Of a DNA stretch of 64,000 nucleotides, positions 51,601 to 62,757 are shown in pieces. Under the pieces are notes generated by a model. That model saw nothing but the letters and a program-made list of their open reading frames with translations, was not told where the DNA came from and searched no databases. The DNA is from Perognathus longimembris pacificus. Its lineage: Eukaryota; Chordata; Mammalia; Rodentia; Heteromyidae. How positions within the stretch are numbered: the first letter of the stretch is position 1; each line of letters begins with the position of its first letter. The stretch is taken from assembly GCF_023159225.1 (NCBI RefSeq), contig NC_063170.1, positions 29,104,301 to 29,168,300 on the forward strand. Reading direction: 5' to 3'. Made by a program: the position numbers and the translations under genes.

Positions 51601-54600
51601 TGAGTAGTTTATTGGAGATAAGAGTCTGACTGACTTTCCTCCATTGGGCTGGCAGATCTTAGCCTCCAGAGTAGCTAGGATTAAAGATCACAACTAGCTA
51701 CTCAGGAGGCTAAGATTTGAACATTTTCCCATGCAGTAAAGTCCTAGAGACTCTTATCTTCAATTAACCACCAAAAGGCTGGAAGTAGAGGTGTGGCTCA
51801 AGTGGTAGAGCACTAGCCTTGAGCAAAAATCTTAGGGACAGCACCTAGGCCCTAAGTTCAAGCCCCAGGACCAGGAAAAAAAAAAGTATAACTTACCGAT
51901 AAGTTCACATTTTCTAATGAGTCATTAACAAACTACAGAGTACTACTCACTGTCTATCTGCTGTCCAATCTTCTCTAGCTGCTTACAGAGTCGATCAAAT
52001 ATAGCTTTCTTTACACCAGAAGTGGCTGCCATTTTGTTTTTATCCACTTTTAGCTTTAGAATCCTACAAAAGAATTTCACAAAATGTTTTGTTCAGGACC
52101 AGTGCAGTTATTTTTTTTTATAGTGTAACAAAATGTATTTTTGTAAAATTATAAATCAGTAGTGCATTTAAACATATAACTTGAAAACATTTTGCACAAA
52201 GAACTTACAGATCATTTACTTAATAACAAAATGTCCAGCTGTTTAATAAAAGTCTTAATAAGTAAAATCTAATTTCCAAAACAAATAAAGCATTATAACA
52301 GAAATATTTATGCAGTCAGAAGTTGTGCCAAAAGCATAACTTAAGCCAAAACTTCAGGGGCTGGGTATCAAACACCATTGGCTAGTTTATATGAAACATG
52401 AACTTTTGAGCATCAGAATTTAAACATCTCATCAAATATTAGTAGTATGCTTTTGATATCACCATCTCCTCCTTTGATAATTTAACATCTCTCCATCAAT
52501 TTTGTAATATCTGGTAATTTGGGAAGAGGGGAGGAGCAAGGCAATACTGGGTTTTGAACTCAGGCCAAGCTTGCTTGCTTGCTAGGCCATGCTAGGCCAT
52601 ACTGTTACCACTTGAACCCTATTTCTGAGATGTGGTTTGGTTTCCTGCTACAACCTACTTTAGACTTCACACTGTCGCTGGAATCCCAGGTGGTCCGGAG
52701 TCCAATTTCCCTCCATGGAGACAGAATCTCACACCTTTCTGCCTGAGTTGACCTGGAACCATGGCTCTCCCAATCTCAGTCACCCATGTGGTTTGGAATG
52801 ACAGGGACATGCCATGCCTAGACATGTGCTGGGAAGGAAGTCCTATGAATGTTCTGCCAGGGCTGGCCTTGAACAGAGATGCTTTCATTCTTAGCCTCCC
52901 ATGTAGCTTGAGCCACATATCATTTGTGCCTGGCTCTGGTAAATTTCTCAAATTATCATGTCACATGCTGATTCTGTTATTTTTTTTTCTACCAATAAGC
53001 CTTGGGAAGAAAAATACAGATATGCTATGATAAAAATGGTGTGATACTGAAAACTTACTACAAATAAAACTCTTTCCTCCAAAGAGCTCACTATTTAAAA
53101 TCCAGGAAGTAAAGTATTGATTCTGAATCACTAGAAGTATCAATTGACATACAAAATATGCACAGGTACTGATACCCCATTGTAAGGCAAATAAAACCTT
53201 CATTTTTCATATCATTCTTTGGAATCTAATAAAAGTATTTTGAAACTGATAGACTGACAAGGCCCATGGTTTATTTCTCTATTTTGTTTTCATGTATTTT
53301 GTTACCTCAATTTTCTCCCAACATGTACTGCAGTTTTGTCAACTTTAAGTTGACAAAAAAAAAAAAAAAAAAAAGTTGGCCTTTTCTGTGACTCCGAATT
53401 TCCTGTTCCTCTTCACTGTTGCTTCCCTTCTTGCCAAAGCTTGGTCACCTTCCTTTCCCTGGCTTCTTATCCCCATGGTTGAGCATGTCCATAAAAAGCT
53501 GGGTCTTTAATAAGTGTAACTCATTATCATTTCCAGTTAGGCTATACTGTAAGTTTCCTATTGACAATGTAACAATACTCTGTAAGTGCTATATAAAAAT
53601 ATTATCCTCAAAGGCAATAGTTTTTGTCTTAAAATTTATCAAAAGAGACTGGGAAAGGAATTCATAACTCAGCAAAGGATACTTTCATATTTCACCCTGA
53701 CAAATACTAGATTTGAGGGATCATTATTAAAACTATTTGGTATAAGTAATCAATTTATGTATATATATCCAATGGTTCAATCAAAATATCAAATTTTTTG
53801 ATGTCGATACTAAAGTTAATGACACATGGTTAGAAACAAGTAAAAAAAATCAATTGATGGAAGTTAAGATTGATAACTACTCACTGAATATTATCTTCAC
53901 AATAAACTATATATTTAAAAATTAAACTATGTGTGAAAAACAGATGGTAGCAAACAATCACCAGCATTCAAATTATTTTACTTTTTAAAATCAAGGACAA
54001 ATAAATATATTAGGAATCATTAAATTTTAATTAATCTTAATCCAAAGGTTCTCAGAATCAATCACCACTCATCCTCCAGGTGAAGCACAATTTTGGACAA
54101 TCTATTTGCCCCAAATGAACTCCCTACTTGTGTTGTAGGGTAGTAATCAAATGACCTTATGATCTTCTGGGGGTGGTGGTAGCCTCTATCCAGAAGCACT
54201 CCTCTTGACAGGAAGAGCACAAGCAAAGAACCGCAACAAGAAAGAACAGCATTGCCTTTCATTGCTTTTTGATTCTTGAGTGTTTTCAGACTAGGCCCAA
54301 TGCTTGATTTCAATTTCACAACAACAAAATATACTAGTATTTATTCTGAAAGGCAAATGTACATTCCAAGTAGCAGATATTAACAACTTCCAACACGCTC
54401 CCTAGGAATAATTCGAAGTTCTGAACCATGTTTTAGAAAGACATTTCCAGCTGTCTGTGCAGGGTTTATTCCTATTCCATCATTGGTAATAATTGTACTT
54501 GTGGCTGCAGGAACTTTAAATTCTTCTGCTGCAAACTTTAACACTGCTGTGAAAGGTGTACTTTCAGGAACACTGAGTATGGTGGATTGGGCCTGGACAC

Positions 54601-56775
54601 ATTCCCTGCACCAAGTTCACCCGGCAGCCCACTTCCTCTGAAGACCGGACTTTTTTTTATTTTGTTTTTGGCAAGCCAGACTGTAAGCTTATTTTCTTTT
54701 TCCTGTGATTTGTTAAGCACCCTCAACTATGTACTTCCTCTCCATGTCATTAGCTAGAACCATGCAAATTTATCTTCTAAAGCTCTATTTTGTAGACTGA
54801 GAGTTAAAATTCATATACAATCTGCTTTGTAACTAATGGGTTATGTAGACATTACCCTCCCACCCCCCAATCATTCAGTAAATGAAAAGATAAAACATAT
54901 TTCTTGTCGAAATGGCCCTTGGAGAATAATAGTTCCTCACCCCTGCTGGAGTTTCATGTCTTCTCAACTCTTTAGTAAACCTCAGGTGTAATTTGTAGAA
55001 TGAGAATCATAGTATCTTTTTAAAATAACTTAATACATGATGCTTGTACTTCTATCATAGGAGAGTAACAACCTCTTACCCCTCCCACAAAAACCTTTCT
55101 TATAATACTGTATAGCAACTACTTCAGGGGGCTGGGGATATGGCCTAGTGGCAAGAGTACCTGCCTCATATACATGAGGCCCTGGGTTTGATTCCCCAGC
55201 ACCACATATACAAAAAATGGCCAGAAGTGGCGCTGTGGCTCAAGTGGCAGAGTGCTAGCCTTGAGCAAAAAGAAGCCAGGGACAGTGCTCAGGCCCTGAG
55301 TCCAAGCCCCAGGACTGGCCAAAAAAACAAAACAAAAACAAAAGCAAAAAAACAGGGCTGGGAATATGGCCTAGTGGCAAGAGCACTTGCCTCCTACACA
55401 TGAAGCTCTCAGTTCGATTCCCAAGCACCACATATATGGAAAACGGCCAGAAGGGGCGCTGTGGCTCAGGTGGCAGAGTGCTAGCCTTGAGCTGGAAGAA
55501 GCCAGGGACAGTGCTCAGGCCCTGAGTCCCAGGCCCAGGACTGGCCAAAACAAAACAAAACAAAACAGGTATCTTATTCAGAATACTAGACATGTTCACA
55601 CCTTTCTTGCTTGGTGTGCTAGTTCAAAAGTGGGGTTATTTAATTATTCTCACTATTTTCTGCAGTAACAGCCACATTCTCTCTCTACACATGTATCTAT
55701 GTTGAATTAAAGGGACAATTTTTATAAATGACAATCACTCTTAGGTTTATAGGTAACAGAGCCAAAACCCTTAAATTAGCAGATAGGTAGTGAGAAACCT
55801 ATTCTTACAATAGCCAAGTATATCTTCCCACTCCTAGGAAGGTTTCTGGCAAGATTAAATAAGACAAGTTAGGCAAAGATGTCAACCATTACTAACATTT
55901 CCAGGGCAATAATTCAGTATAGACACAGATATTACAGAAATGTTTGACAAACTGAAGAACGGTTATAATTAGTACTTTAAAATAATTAAAAATCACACAT
56001 GACCACTGTTCTGAGAGGCTTCATCACTCATAAAAAAGCAAACTCTGAAATTAGACTCAGCTTACATATATGGCTACCACTTGGCAAGTGAATTTCTGGC
56101 AACACTAGCTCCACTACACTAATTCAGCTACATTATGGGATAAACAGAGAATCTGGCCACTTGGCCGATTCCTTGTGTTATTTGTAAAGGAAAATGTGCT
56201 CTGTGAAGAAATCAACTAAATTAGCAATGTTCTTTGAGAATAAAAGATCCACTTAAGTAAGAACTGAGAACTTAGGGGCTGGGAAAACGGCCTAGTGGTA
56301 GAGTACTTGCCTCATATATATGCAGCCCTGGGTTCGATTCCTCAATATCACATATATAGAAAAAGCCAGAAGTGGCACTGTGGCTCAAGTGGTAGAGTGC
56401 TAGTCTCAAGCAAAAAGAAGCCAGGGACAGTGCTCAGACCCTAAGTTCAAGCCCTAGGACTGCCTCCCTGCTACGCCCCCCCACCAAAAAAAAATTGAGA
56501 ACTTAGCCGGACACTGGTAATCCTAGCTTGTAATCCTAGCTGGTAATCCATGCCTGTAATCCTAGCTACACAAGAGGCTGAGATCTGAGGTGATCAGATA
56601 ATGGTTCAAGGCCAGCCTGGGCAGGAAAGTCCATGAAGACTCTTCTCTCCAATTAACCACCAGAAAACTAGAAGTGGCGCTGTGGCTCAAGTGGTAGAGT
56701 ATTAGCCTTGAGCTGAAGAGCTCAGGGACAGCATCCAGGCCCAGACAGAGTTCAAACCCCATGGCCTACCAAAAG

Positions 56776-56821
<46 letters not shown>

Positions 56822-59800
56822 TTACTTGCATGCTGAAAGTAGTGCAGCAGTGGTGAACAGAGGCCTGGATAAGTCGAGATCTACTTGCTGTGTCTGGGGA
56901 AGACTGGCCTCATAGCTAGGGCAGATTAGTATTTGGAAAATTATTTTAAAGAAAATCTCATTTAAAAACGGGCTGAAAATACAAAACACAACAGTGTTTA
57001 TGACATAATTAGTCTCCTTGTCACTTTAGCATCTTAATTTTTTTTAAATTTTACTTGTTTGCATTAGTCGAGTTTTTATTTAAAGCTTCACACTTGCTAG
57101 GAAGGCTGAGCCATACCTCCAGCTTTTTTTTGCTCTGGTTATATTTTGCCATAGGGTTTTGCTTTTTGTCCAGCCCACCCTGGACTAAAATATGCCCATT
57201 CATATTTCCTGTTATAAATGTGATGACAGGGTTGCATTATTATGCCCAGCCTTTTCTGTTGAGATGGAGTCTCTCCAATTGCCTGGGCTGGTCTAAAATC
57301 AAAATCTTCCTGATCTGAACCTCCCATGGAGCTGGGATGACAAGGAAGCATAGCTATTAGGTGACAAGGGATCTCACAAAATGTTTACACAGGCTGGCCA
57401 TAAAGCACAATATTCCCAAATAGTGAGGATTACTGAAAGTTACCCAGAATTGGTCATTGGGTAGTTGTGCTAATCTATTGATATAGACTTTCTTTTAAGT
57501 TTCAGTATGCTTGTACCTTTGCAGAATCTTCGAAGCCAAGTCCGCTGCCTCTGTACAGCTAAACTGTACACCGAGGTCTCTTATTCCAATATTTGAATTC
57601 AGGCCCAGTAAGCACTCAAAAGATTTAAGATAGCTCTGGTATATCTTCTTGTTCAAACCAGAAAGTTTAATTAAATAAGCCTTTGAAAGGAAAAACACAC
57701 AATATGTAAGTATTACTACCCATAAGTCCTAAGTAAGTGGTATTGGGTGTTCAAAACTAATTCTGTGACAAGTGACGCTACCCAAAAGCTTAGCTTCACT
57801 TAATTTAAAAAAAATCATTAATCAAGTCAAGAAGACTTCTGCTTTCTAGAAACTCATACTATAGTTACATGTATACAAAGATAAATTTTAGTATTAACAT
57901 GTCCAAGCTGTTAGAATGAAAACAACAGGAAAGATACACATATAGTTACTTGTTTGTCAGCGTAAGTGTCAATGTGAAAAGTACTGAGAAAACAATGAAG
58001 GAGGTAGTGGGAATGAAGTGAGGGTGAAGTAAGAGGAAGGAAAGGGAGAAGAGGATAAATGAAGGAAACAAACAGGAGGACCCACCATATGGAAAATGAG
58101 CCCTAGCTGTAGAGTTAAAATAGAAAGCTTCAAAACCAATCAACAAGAAGGATGTGTCATGTAAGATAGCTTGCAGAACATTCTAGGGGGAAAAAAAGGG
58201 AAGTTATTACATTTACCAAGCCATACGCTATTAAAGCACAGAAATGTGTTAACTGAGCATCATAGTTTGAAGTCAGAGTTGAAGAGAAGAGGGAGAGTTT
58301 ACTGGTATTTAAAACCCACAAAACAACATTTGGACCATTTAATAAGTATATCCATTATGACATAGGTATTGTGCTGTTATATTCAGTATATTGCTCAATC
58401 AAAATACAGTGAAATGGACATTCTCACCCCCATTTTATGGACCAAAGGCTCATAGAGCTATTAATGGTGATGAGAATTGGTTTCTCAACACATGAAACTT
58501 CCTAACTCCAAAACAGTTTCTCTGAACTACTTTGCAACCATGGTAAAAGAAACATGCGAGCTATGGCTTTAGAAGTATAATGCTATAACCAGGAGCTGGT
58601 GGCTCATGCTAATAGCTCCCTAGGGAGGCTCAGATTTGAGAACTGCAGTCCAAGCCAGCCCAGGCAGGAATTTCCAACTAACCTGCAAAAAGCTGGAAGT
58701 GGAACTGTGGCTCAAGTAGTAGAATACAAGCCTTAAGAGGAAAAACCTAAGGGACAGAGCCAGGCCTTGAGTTTTAGCCCTAGTACTGATACCCTCCTTC
58801 CTCTCCCCACAAGTATATAATAGCAGCATGGAAGATTAGCTTTATGCAGAAAGAAGGAGTCAGAATAACTAAATAAACACACTAGAAATTTTTTTTCCTC
58901 AACTGGATAAAATGATTCAAGTTTATTTGGAATAACTTAGGATAGTCAGGAGTATCTTAAAACCTAACAGTTTTGACCAAGTCTAGTCCAACTAAAAATT
59001 AAAATGTAATGGTTAAGCTTTAGTGTTGCACAAGATTATTTGGACATTGAGTGGGATGTACTTACCCTATCCAAGGGGCACTTCATATAGGAGGCTGCAA
59101 GGTCCAGGCACATGACTGCATTGCTGGTTTCTGTGGTATGTGTGGACAGACCAATACATTTCACCTGGGATAGTCGCAGGTACTCTTCTGCTTTCCTGGT
59201 TTATAAGAACAATGCCTTCATTAAAACTGTTTCAAAAGTTTTTCTTTCTCTAACCTAGGTAAACAATGGTGAACTTCATCCTGAAACCAACTTCTGTGAA
59301 AGTTTATTTGGGGCTGGGAAAGTACCTCATTCTTTGGGGAGGAAAAAAATCCTAAAAGAGAGGACTACAACTCTGACACAAGACATCCATATGCCTGAGT
59401 GCTTTCTGGTAGAAGCTCAGTTCCTCCAAAACAACAACAACCCCCTTTCCTCCCTACATCACTGCAACAAGCAAAAACTATCAGAGGCAGGCAGATTAGG
59501 TTGGGGTTCTTCCTTCTTTCTTAAAATCAGTGGTGCTCACTGTACCCTTTACTGTACAAGACCATCAATCACATTGGGAGCTTTTAAAACAGATTTTGGG
59601 GCACACATCCAACTCTGGTCAGTAGACCTGGGATGGGGGAGGCACAAGAACTTGTATATGATGTTGCTGTGGATCCAAGATCACACCTGGAGAATTTCTG
59701 TTTTAAATGCTTCCACGACCTATATTGAAATTTTTTGGAGGGAGGGGGGCCTTGAATTAGGGCCTGGAACTTCTTTTGCTCAAGGCTAGCAGCACTCCAC

Positions 59801-60165
59801 CACTTGAACCACAGCGCCACTTCTGGCTTTTTCCCGTACAATAGTTCACGTGGTTCTGGCCCTTTCCAGATTTCTCTCCACTGGGGTCTGTGCGGAAGGC
59901 TTGGGATTTCTCCGGGACGTGTTTCCTTTCCTACCTTCGAGACCCCACGATGCTCCCGGGGACATCTACAGGGCTTCTCGGTGCCTTGCACACACTCGCG
60001 GCCGGGGAGTTTTTCTCCTAGTAGGACCAGCACTCCCGCCAGAGAAGGATCCGGGGCCGCGAGGCGTGGGCCTCTCTATAGCGTGCACACCCGGACTCAC
60101 CTCAGCACATCAGGTTCCGAAAGACCAAGGCGCGGGGCCAAGCAAGGAATCAGCCCCGACCCCAT
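48566..60165 (-). CDS. ORC6: Origin recognition complex subunit 6, 7 coding exons
   Basis: ORC6 is the smallest ORC subunit. It acts in the nucleus in origin licensing and also in cytokinesis. Seven exons read from 60165 down to 48566 join with consistent phases to 753 nt: 250 codons plus stop, against 252 residues in human. The first two thirds are the TFIIB-like paired helical domains ([20 protein letters not shown] ... [20 protein letters not shown] ... [19 protein letters not shown]). A short lysine-rich linker ([13 protein letters not shown]) follows, with one basic cluster where human has a longer RKRKK. The C-terminal helix [14 protein letters not shown] is the ORC3-contacting segment; Y230 corresponds to human Y232, the residue altered in Meier-Gorlin syndrome. 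No frameshift or internal stop is seen. It shares a bidirectional promoter with VPS35 and is tail to tail with MYLK3. Confidence 0.97.
48725..48927 (+). mobile_element. IDL-Geo SINE beside ORC6 exon 7
   Basis: Antisense to ORC6, in intron 6. Its edge is about 31 nt from the exon 7 acceptor. TAATTTCA flanks both sides. Confidence 0.9.
49258..49485 (+). repeat. B1-like/Geo SINE, sense
   Basis: GGCTAGGTGCTGATTGCTCA onward; Geo half decayed. ORC6 intron 6. Confidence 0.65.
49936..50147 (-). mobile_element. IDL-Geo SINE nested in B1-like/Geo
   Basis: Flanked by TGAGCTTTTTCTT; interrupts an older antisense unit (49890-50310). Confidence 0.85.
50310..50980 (-). repeat. Antisense B1-like/Geo SINEs, several
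   Basis: Copies at about 50320-50440, 50485-50710 and 50745-50975 within ORC6 intron 6. Confidence 0.65.
51152..51214 (-). CDS. ORC6: ORC6 coding exon 6 (basic linker)
   Basis: 63 nt: [20 protein letters not shown] with a split Lys at its start. Human reads EPGDVATPPRKRKKIVVEAPAK here. The tttaaag acceptor is fixed by the need to keep frame with exon 5. Confidence 0.9.
51460..51885. repeat. B1-like/Geo SINE split by an opposite copy
   Basis: Sense head at 51460-51483, an antisense unit 51485-51690, then the sense body 51690-51885 ending CCAGGACCAGG: a nested insertion in ORC6 intron 5. Confidence 0.65.
51951..52063 (-). CDS. ORC6: ORC6 coding exon 5
   Basis: 113 nt: [20 protein letters not shown], then [17 protein letters not shown], leaving phase 1 at a gtgagt donor. 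It encodes the end of the second TFIIB-like domain. Confidence 0.96.
52064..53999. other. ORC6 intron 4, AT-rich part
   Basis: An old antisense SINE-like piece at 52540-52940 and a poly-A run at 53350-53374; otherwise single-copy AT-rich sequence. Confidence 0.45.
54000..54580 (-). pseudogene. 5'-truncated retrocopy of UFM1 in ORC6 intron 4
   Basis: On the minus strand, from about 54580 to the TAA at 54382-54380, the frame is open for about 65 codons. It reads [60 protein letters not shown] and RVGSC. This is ubiquitin-fold modifier 1 from about residue 20 to its C-terminus (VGSC), with only one or two apparent substitutions. No introns interrupt it, and homology stops abruptly before the ATG, so it is a truncated processed copy. 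The sequence down to about 54000 may be its 3' UTR. The first third of the protein and a promoter are missing, so expression is unlikely. Confidence 0.88.
55127..55568 (+). mobile_element. Two sense IDL-Geo SINEs in tandem
   Basis: Copies at 55127-55353 and 55354-55568 with A/C-rich tails, in ORC6 intron 4. They belong to two subtypes (GGCCAGAAGTGGCGC and GGCCAGAAGGGGCGC). Confidence 0.88.
56275..56491 (+). mobile_element. IDL-Geo SINE, sense
   Basis: Flanked by GAGAACTTA; in ORC6 intron 4. Confidence 0.85.
56505..56820 (+). repeat. B1-like/Geo SINE ending in (GA)n beside ORC6 exon 4
   Basis: TGTAATCCTAGCTACACAAG to a (GA)n array (56779-56819) that ends next to the exon 4 donor at 56825. 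Confidence 0.75.
56826..56915 (-). CDS. ORC6: ORC6 coding exon 4
   Basis: 90 nt: [20 protein letters not shown] then TTAALLSAC, phase 2 in and out. Acceptor ccctag, donor gtaagt. A (GA)n tract sits just past the donor. Confidence 0.95.
57517..57680 (-). CDS. ORC6: ORC6 coding exon 3
   Basis: 164 nt: [20 protein letters not shown], then [20 protein letters not shown] and [14 protein letters not shown]. It leaves phase 2. The donor AAAG|gtacaa is weak at +4 to +6, but no better in-frame site is near. Confidence 0.96.
57698..58580. other. ORC6 intron 2, unique part
   Basis: Single-copy AT-rich sequence; no gene or clear repeat seen. Confidence 0.45.
58580..58800 (+). repeat. B1-like/Geo SINE, sense
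   Basis: CAGGAGCTGGTGGCTCATGC onward, in ORC6 intron 2. Confidence 0.65.
59066..59195 (-). CDS. ORC6: ORC6 coding exon 2
   Basis: 130 nt, phase 2 in and phase 0 out: [20 protein letters not shown], then [20 protein letters not shown]. The gtaagt donor is consensus. The first TFIIB-like repeat is encoded here. Confidence 0.96.
59196..59859. other. ORC6 intron 1
   Basis: Single-copy sequence with a Geo fragment, antisense, at 59745-59830 next to the CpG island. Confidence 0.45.
60101..60165 (-). CDS. ORC6: ORC6 coding exon 1
   Basis: 65 nt from the ATG (60165-60163): [20 protein letters not shown] then L and a split Arg codon AG|G. The donor is gtgagt. The human start is MGSELIGRLAPRLGLAEPDM. 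It lies within the CpG island. Confidence 0.95.
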
Positions 60166-60588
60166 GGCGCCAGCCAAAAGGACTAGCGGGAAAAGCTGCG
60201 GTGGGCTGAAAGCTGCGCGGGTGCAGCGCTGGCCAGTGAGAGCCAGGGCCCGTCCCTAGCGCAACTAGATTGGCTGAAACGCGACAAAGAAACCGTCCCA
60301 TAAACCAATCGTAGTCTTCCGTATGCACATGCGCACGCGGTAGCCCAGGTGAATACAGTATATGTTGGTAGGCAGCTTCTCCTTTTCTTCCTTCGTAACA
60401 AACTGGTGGCACACCGCTTTCTCTGTCTGCTCTCTCCGCTCGGCAGCTGAGTATCACTGCAGTCCCGCACCGTTCCCGCCCACGCTCACGTTTTATGTAG
60501 GACTGGTTGGCGCCTCGGCCCATCAGCCTAGCGTGGAGGGACAAGGACCAATAACACGCGAGATTTGGGATCCCTGAAGCGATCCAAT

Positions 60589-60706
60589 CCGCGAATTACG
60601 TGAGAGGCCTGGAGGCGGGCCCAGGAGGGGCCTCGCCGTCACCTAACCCGCGAATCACGTGCGAGGCCTGGAGGCGGGCCCAGGAGGGGCGGGGCTTGGA
60701 GGGGCT
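60589..60706. repeat. 59-bp tandem duplication in the ORC6/VPS35 promoter
   Basis: CCGCGAATTACGTGAGAGGC at 60589 recurs as CCGCGAATCACGTGCGAGGC at 60648. Each is followed by the same GGAGGCGGGCCCAGGAGGGG run. The second copy contains a perfect E-box CACGTG at 60656-60661; the first has TACGTG. Confidence 0.85.
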
Positions 60707-60785
60707 TCGGAGTCACCTGACCGCGGGAGGTTCTTTGCGAGGTCCAGGGCTGTGGGCTGCTGACTGCTGGCTCGGTGGAGTTGCC

Positions 60786-60788
60786 ATG
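60786..60788 (+). CDS. VPS35: VPS35 exon 1 coding part (ATG only); gene runs off the window
   Basis: VPS35 is the central scaffold of the retromer complex, which recycles cargo from endosomes to the Golgi and plasma membrane. The sequence gttgccATG|gtgagt puts the start codon exactly at the end of exon 1. This matches the known VPS35 structure, in which exon 2 begins with the codons for PTTQQSPQ. That sequence is not found between 60789 and 64000, so exon 2 lies beyond the window. Identification rests on synteny (head to head with ORC6), the CpG-island promoter and the split after the ATG. Three coding bases cannot prove it alone. Confidence 0.8.
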
Positions 60789-61775
60789 GTGAGTGCTGTG
60801 GGGTGGTGGGCTCCTGGCCGACCCCGCTGGCCGTCCTTGCGTTCTCCCACTGGCCCAAAGCCCTACGGATGAGTGTAGGAGGCCTGCAGCCTGGTCGGGG
60901 CTAAAACCACCCTCGTGGCCTGCAGGGCAGGAGTAGGACGGAGCTGGAAGGCCGCAGGCCGGCGGAACCGGGCGGGGGTGGGCGGCGGCTCCTGACCGCG
61001 GCGGTGCCCCTGAGCTGAGGCCGTCTCTCTCAAGGGGGAAGCTCAGCTGGGAGGTTCTGGGTACCTGTGAAGGCCTCTGAAGTGGAATCGGCCACCGGGT
61101 TGGGAGTCTGAGAGGCGGCGCTGGGACCCGCCCAAATGGTGCATTTTCACCTTTGTGCTTAGCTGTGTTTGCCTGCCTTTGGGCTTTTCCCCTGCAAGAG
61201 ATGTCGTCCACGGGGGCCGCCGTGGTCTCCTAGCCTTCTGTGACCAGACGGCCCTTGTTTGCAGCGTTTACCCCCGAATATTAGGGACCTGCTTAGGTAG
61301 ATTTCCTGAAATCATTATTTCTGTTTTCCACTAATCCTGACAGTTGGAAAAGCGAGTGCTTGTTTCTTCCGACATTTGTTCAGTGGGGGCTGGACCCTGT
61401 CTCACTAATGATATCCCAGTATTTTACTTGCATAAATAGCCCTTAGTAAGGCCTCTCTCTGATGGCAGCAAATCGTGGTATGCGTGGCTTTGGTCTGCTA
61501 AACTTGAACTTCCTCATAGTGTGAATCTAGATCCCAAAAAGGCAAGTTGTCACTTGCATTATATTAGTGCTTGACATAGTCTGCACTGTATAACTTTTTT
61601 TTTGAGTATTGACATGCTGTGAGTTTTAATATCTCGCTATTCGCAGATTTCACTTTGAATATGTAAATAGGAGATACCAAGATTAAATCTTTGACATACA
61701 TCTTTTACAGAATAATGTTTCTTATTTTTTAGATTTTTTTGCAGTTGGAAATTGATATATGATTAAAATTTTAAC

Positions 61776-61981
61776 TTTTTTTTTTTTTTTTGCCTGTCCT
61801 GCAGCTTGGACATAGAGCCTGAGCACTGTCCCTGGCTTCATTTTTCCACAAGGCTAGCACTCTACCTCTTGAGCTGCAGTGCCACTTCCAGCCTTTTCTG
61901 CTTATGTGGTGCTGAGGAATCAAACCCAGAGCTTCATGTATGCTAGGCAAGCACTCTACCAATCGGCCACATTCCCAGCCC
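61776..61981 (-). mobile_element. IDL-Geo SINE in VPS35 intron 1
   Basis: Antisense; flanked by TTTTAACTTTT. A detached 43-bp IDL head lies at 62041-62083. Confidence 0.85.
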
Positions 61982-62556
61982 AAGTTTTAACTTTTGGATC
62001 AGGATTCTCAACATTTATTAGTTATCATTTGTAGTGTTTAGGAGGCGAGCACTCTTGCCACTTGGCCATATTCCCAGCCCCCATATGTAGTGTTTAATAA
62101 AGGAAAACACTTGAGGATTTACTGTATACTCCAGTTCCATTCTGAGTAAACCAAATAGGAGTAGTGAATCAAGCACAGTTTAGTTCTTGTAAATGTTATT
62201 GGGAAAAGAAACCTATCACAGCCACTACACTGTCTCTATGACTTGATTAAGTAAGTCTTTGAGTGTCACTGTTGCATTTGGAGAGAAATCTTGATTTCCT
62301 TGGTCCTTCTCAATCCTAAAACGTAGAATTGAGTTCAATTAGTCAAGCATCTTGTGTGTTTTAGTGCCATGGACTTTGCTAGGCAGTGAGTCCAAACAAG
62401 TGGAGGGGACCTGCTTGTGGAACTTACTGTACTGCAGTGTGAGGGCTGCTCTATGTTACTGTCAAGTCAGTGTTCTGGATTCTTGGAAGAGAGTTTACCT
62501 GGGGAATTTGGGAATGACTACAGGAGATAGCATGTGAGTTAAATCTGAAGAGGATG

Positions 62557-62757
62557 AGGGCTGGGAATGTGGCTTAGTGGTAGAGTGCTTGCTCAAAGCC
62601 CGGGGTTCCATTCCTCAGCACCACATAAACAGAAAAGGCTGGAAGTGGTGCTGTGGCTCAAGTGGTAGAGTGCTAGCTAGCCTTGAGCAAAAAGAAGCCG
62701 GGGACAGGGCTCAGGCCCTAAGTCTAAGCCCCAGGACTGGCAAAAAAAAAAAAAAAG
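62557..62757 (+). mobile_element. IDL-Geo SINE in VPS35 intron 1
   Basis: Sense; flanked by AGGATGAG; A tail. Confidence 0.87.

Larger units (their letters stand above)
59860..61130. promoter_or_regulatory. CpG island, bidirectional ORC6/VPS35 promoter
   Basis: The segment is GC-rich with many CpG pairs, unlike the AT-rich flanks. It spans ORC6 exon 1 and VPS35 exon 1, whose start codons are 620 bp apart and divergent. CCAAT boxes lie at 60305-60309, 60548-60552 and 60584-60588, and an inverted one (ATTGG) at 60269-60273. TGCGCACGCG at 60330-60339 resembles an NRF1 site. TTGGCGCC at 60507-60514 resembles an E2F site, which would suit a replication gene. No TATA box is evident. Transcription starts are inferred. 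Confidence 0.85.

Noticed and set aside
60101..60165. Apparent one-base insertion in ORC6 exon 1
   Set aside because: On first reading I counted four A bases near 60120. Checking the overlapping translated frames showed three, and the exon is open and in frame.
60639..61211. 190-codon minus-strand frame and overlapping GC-rich frames
   Set aside because: A CpG-island effect: high GC makes stops rare. No family resemblance.
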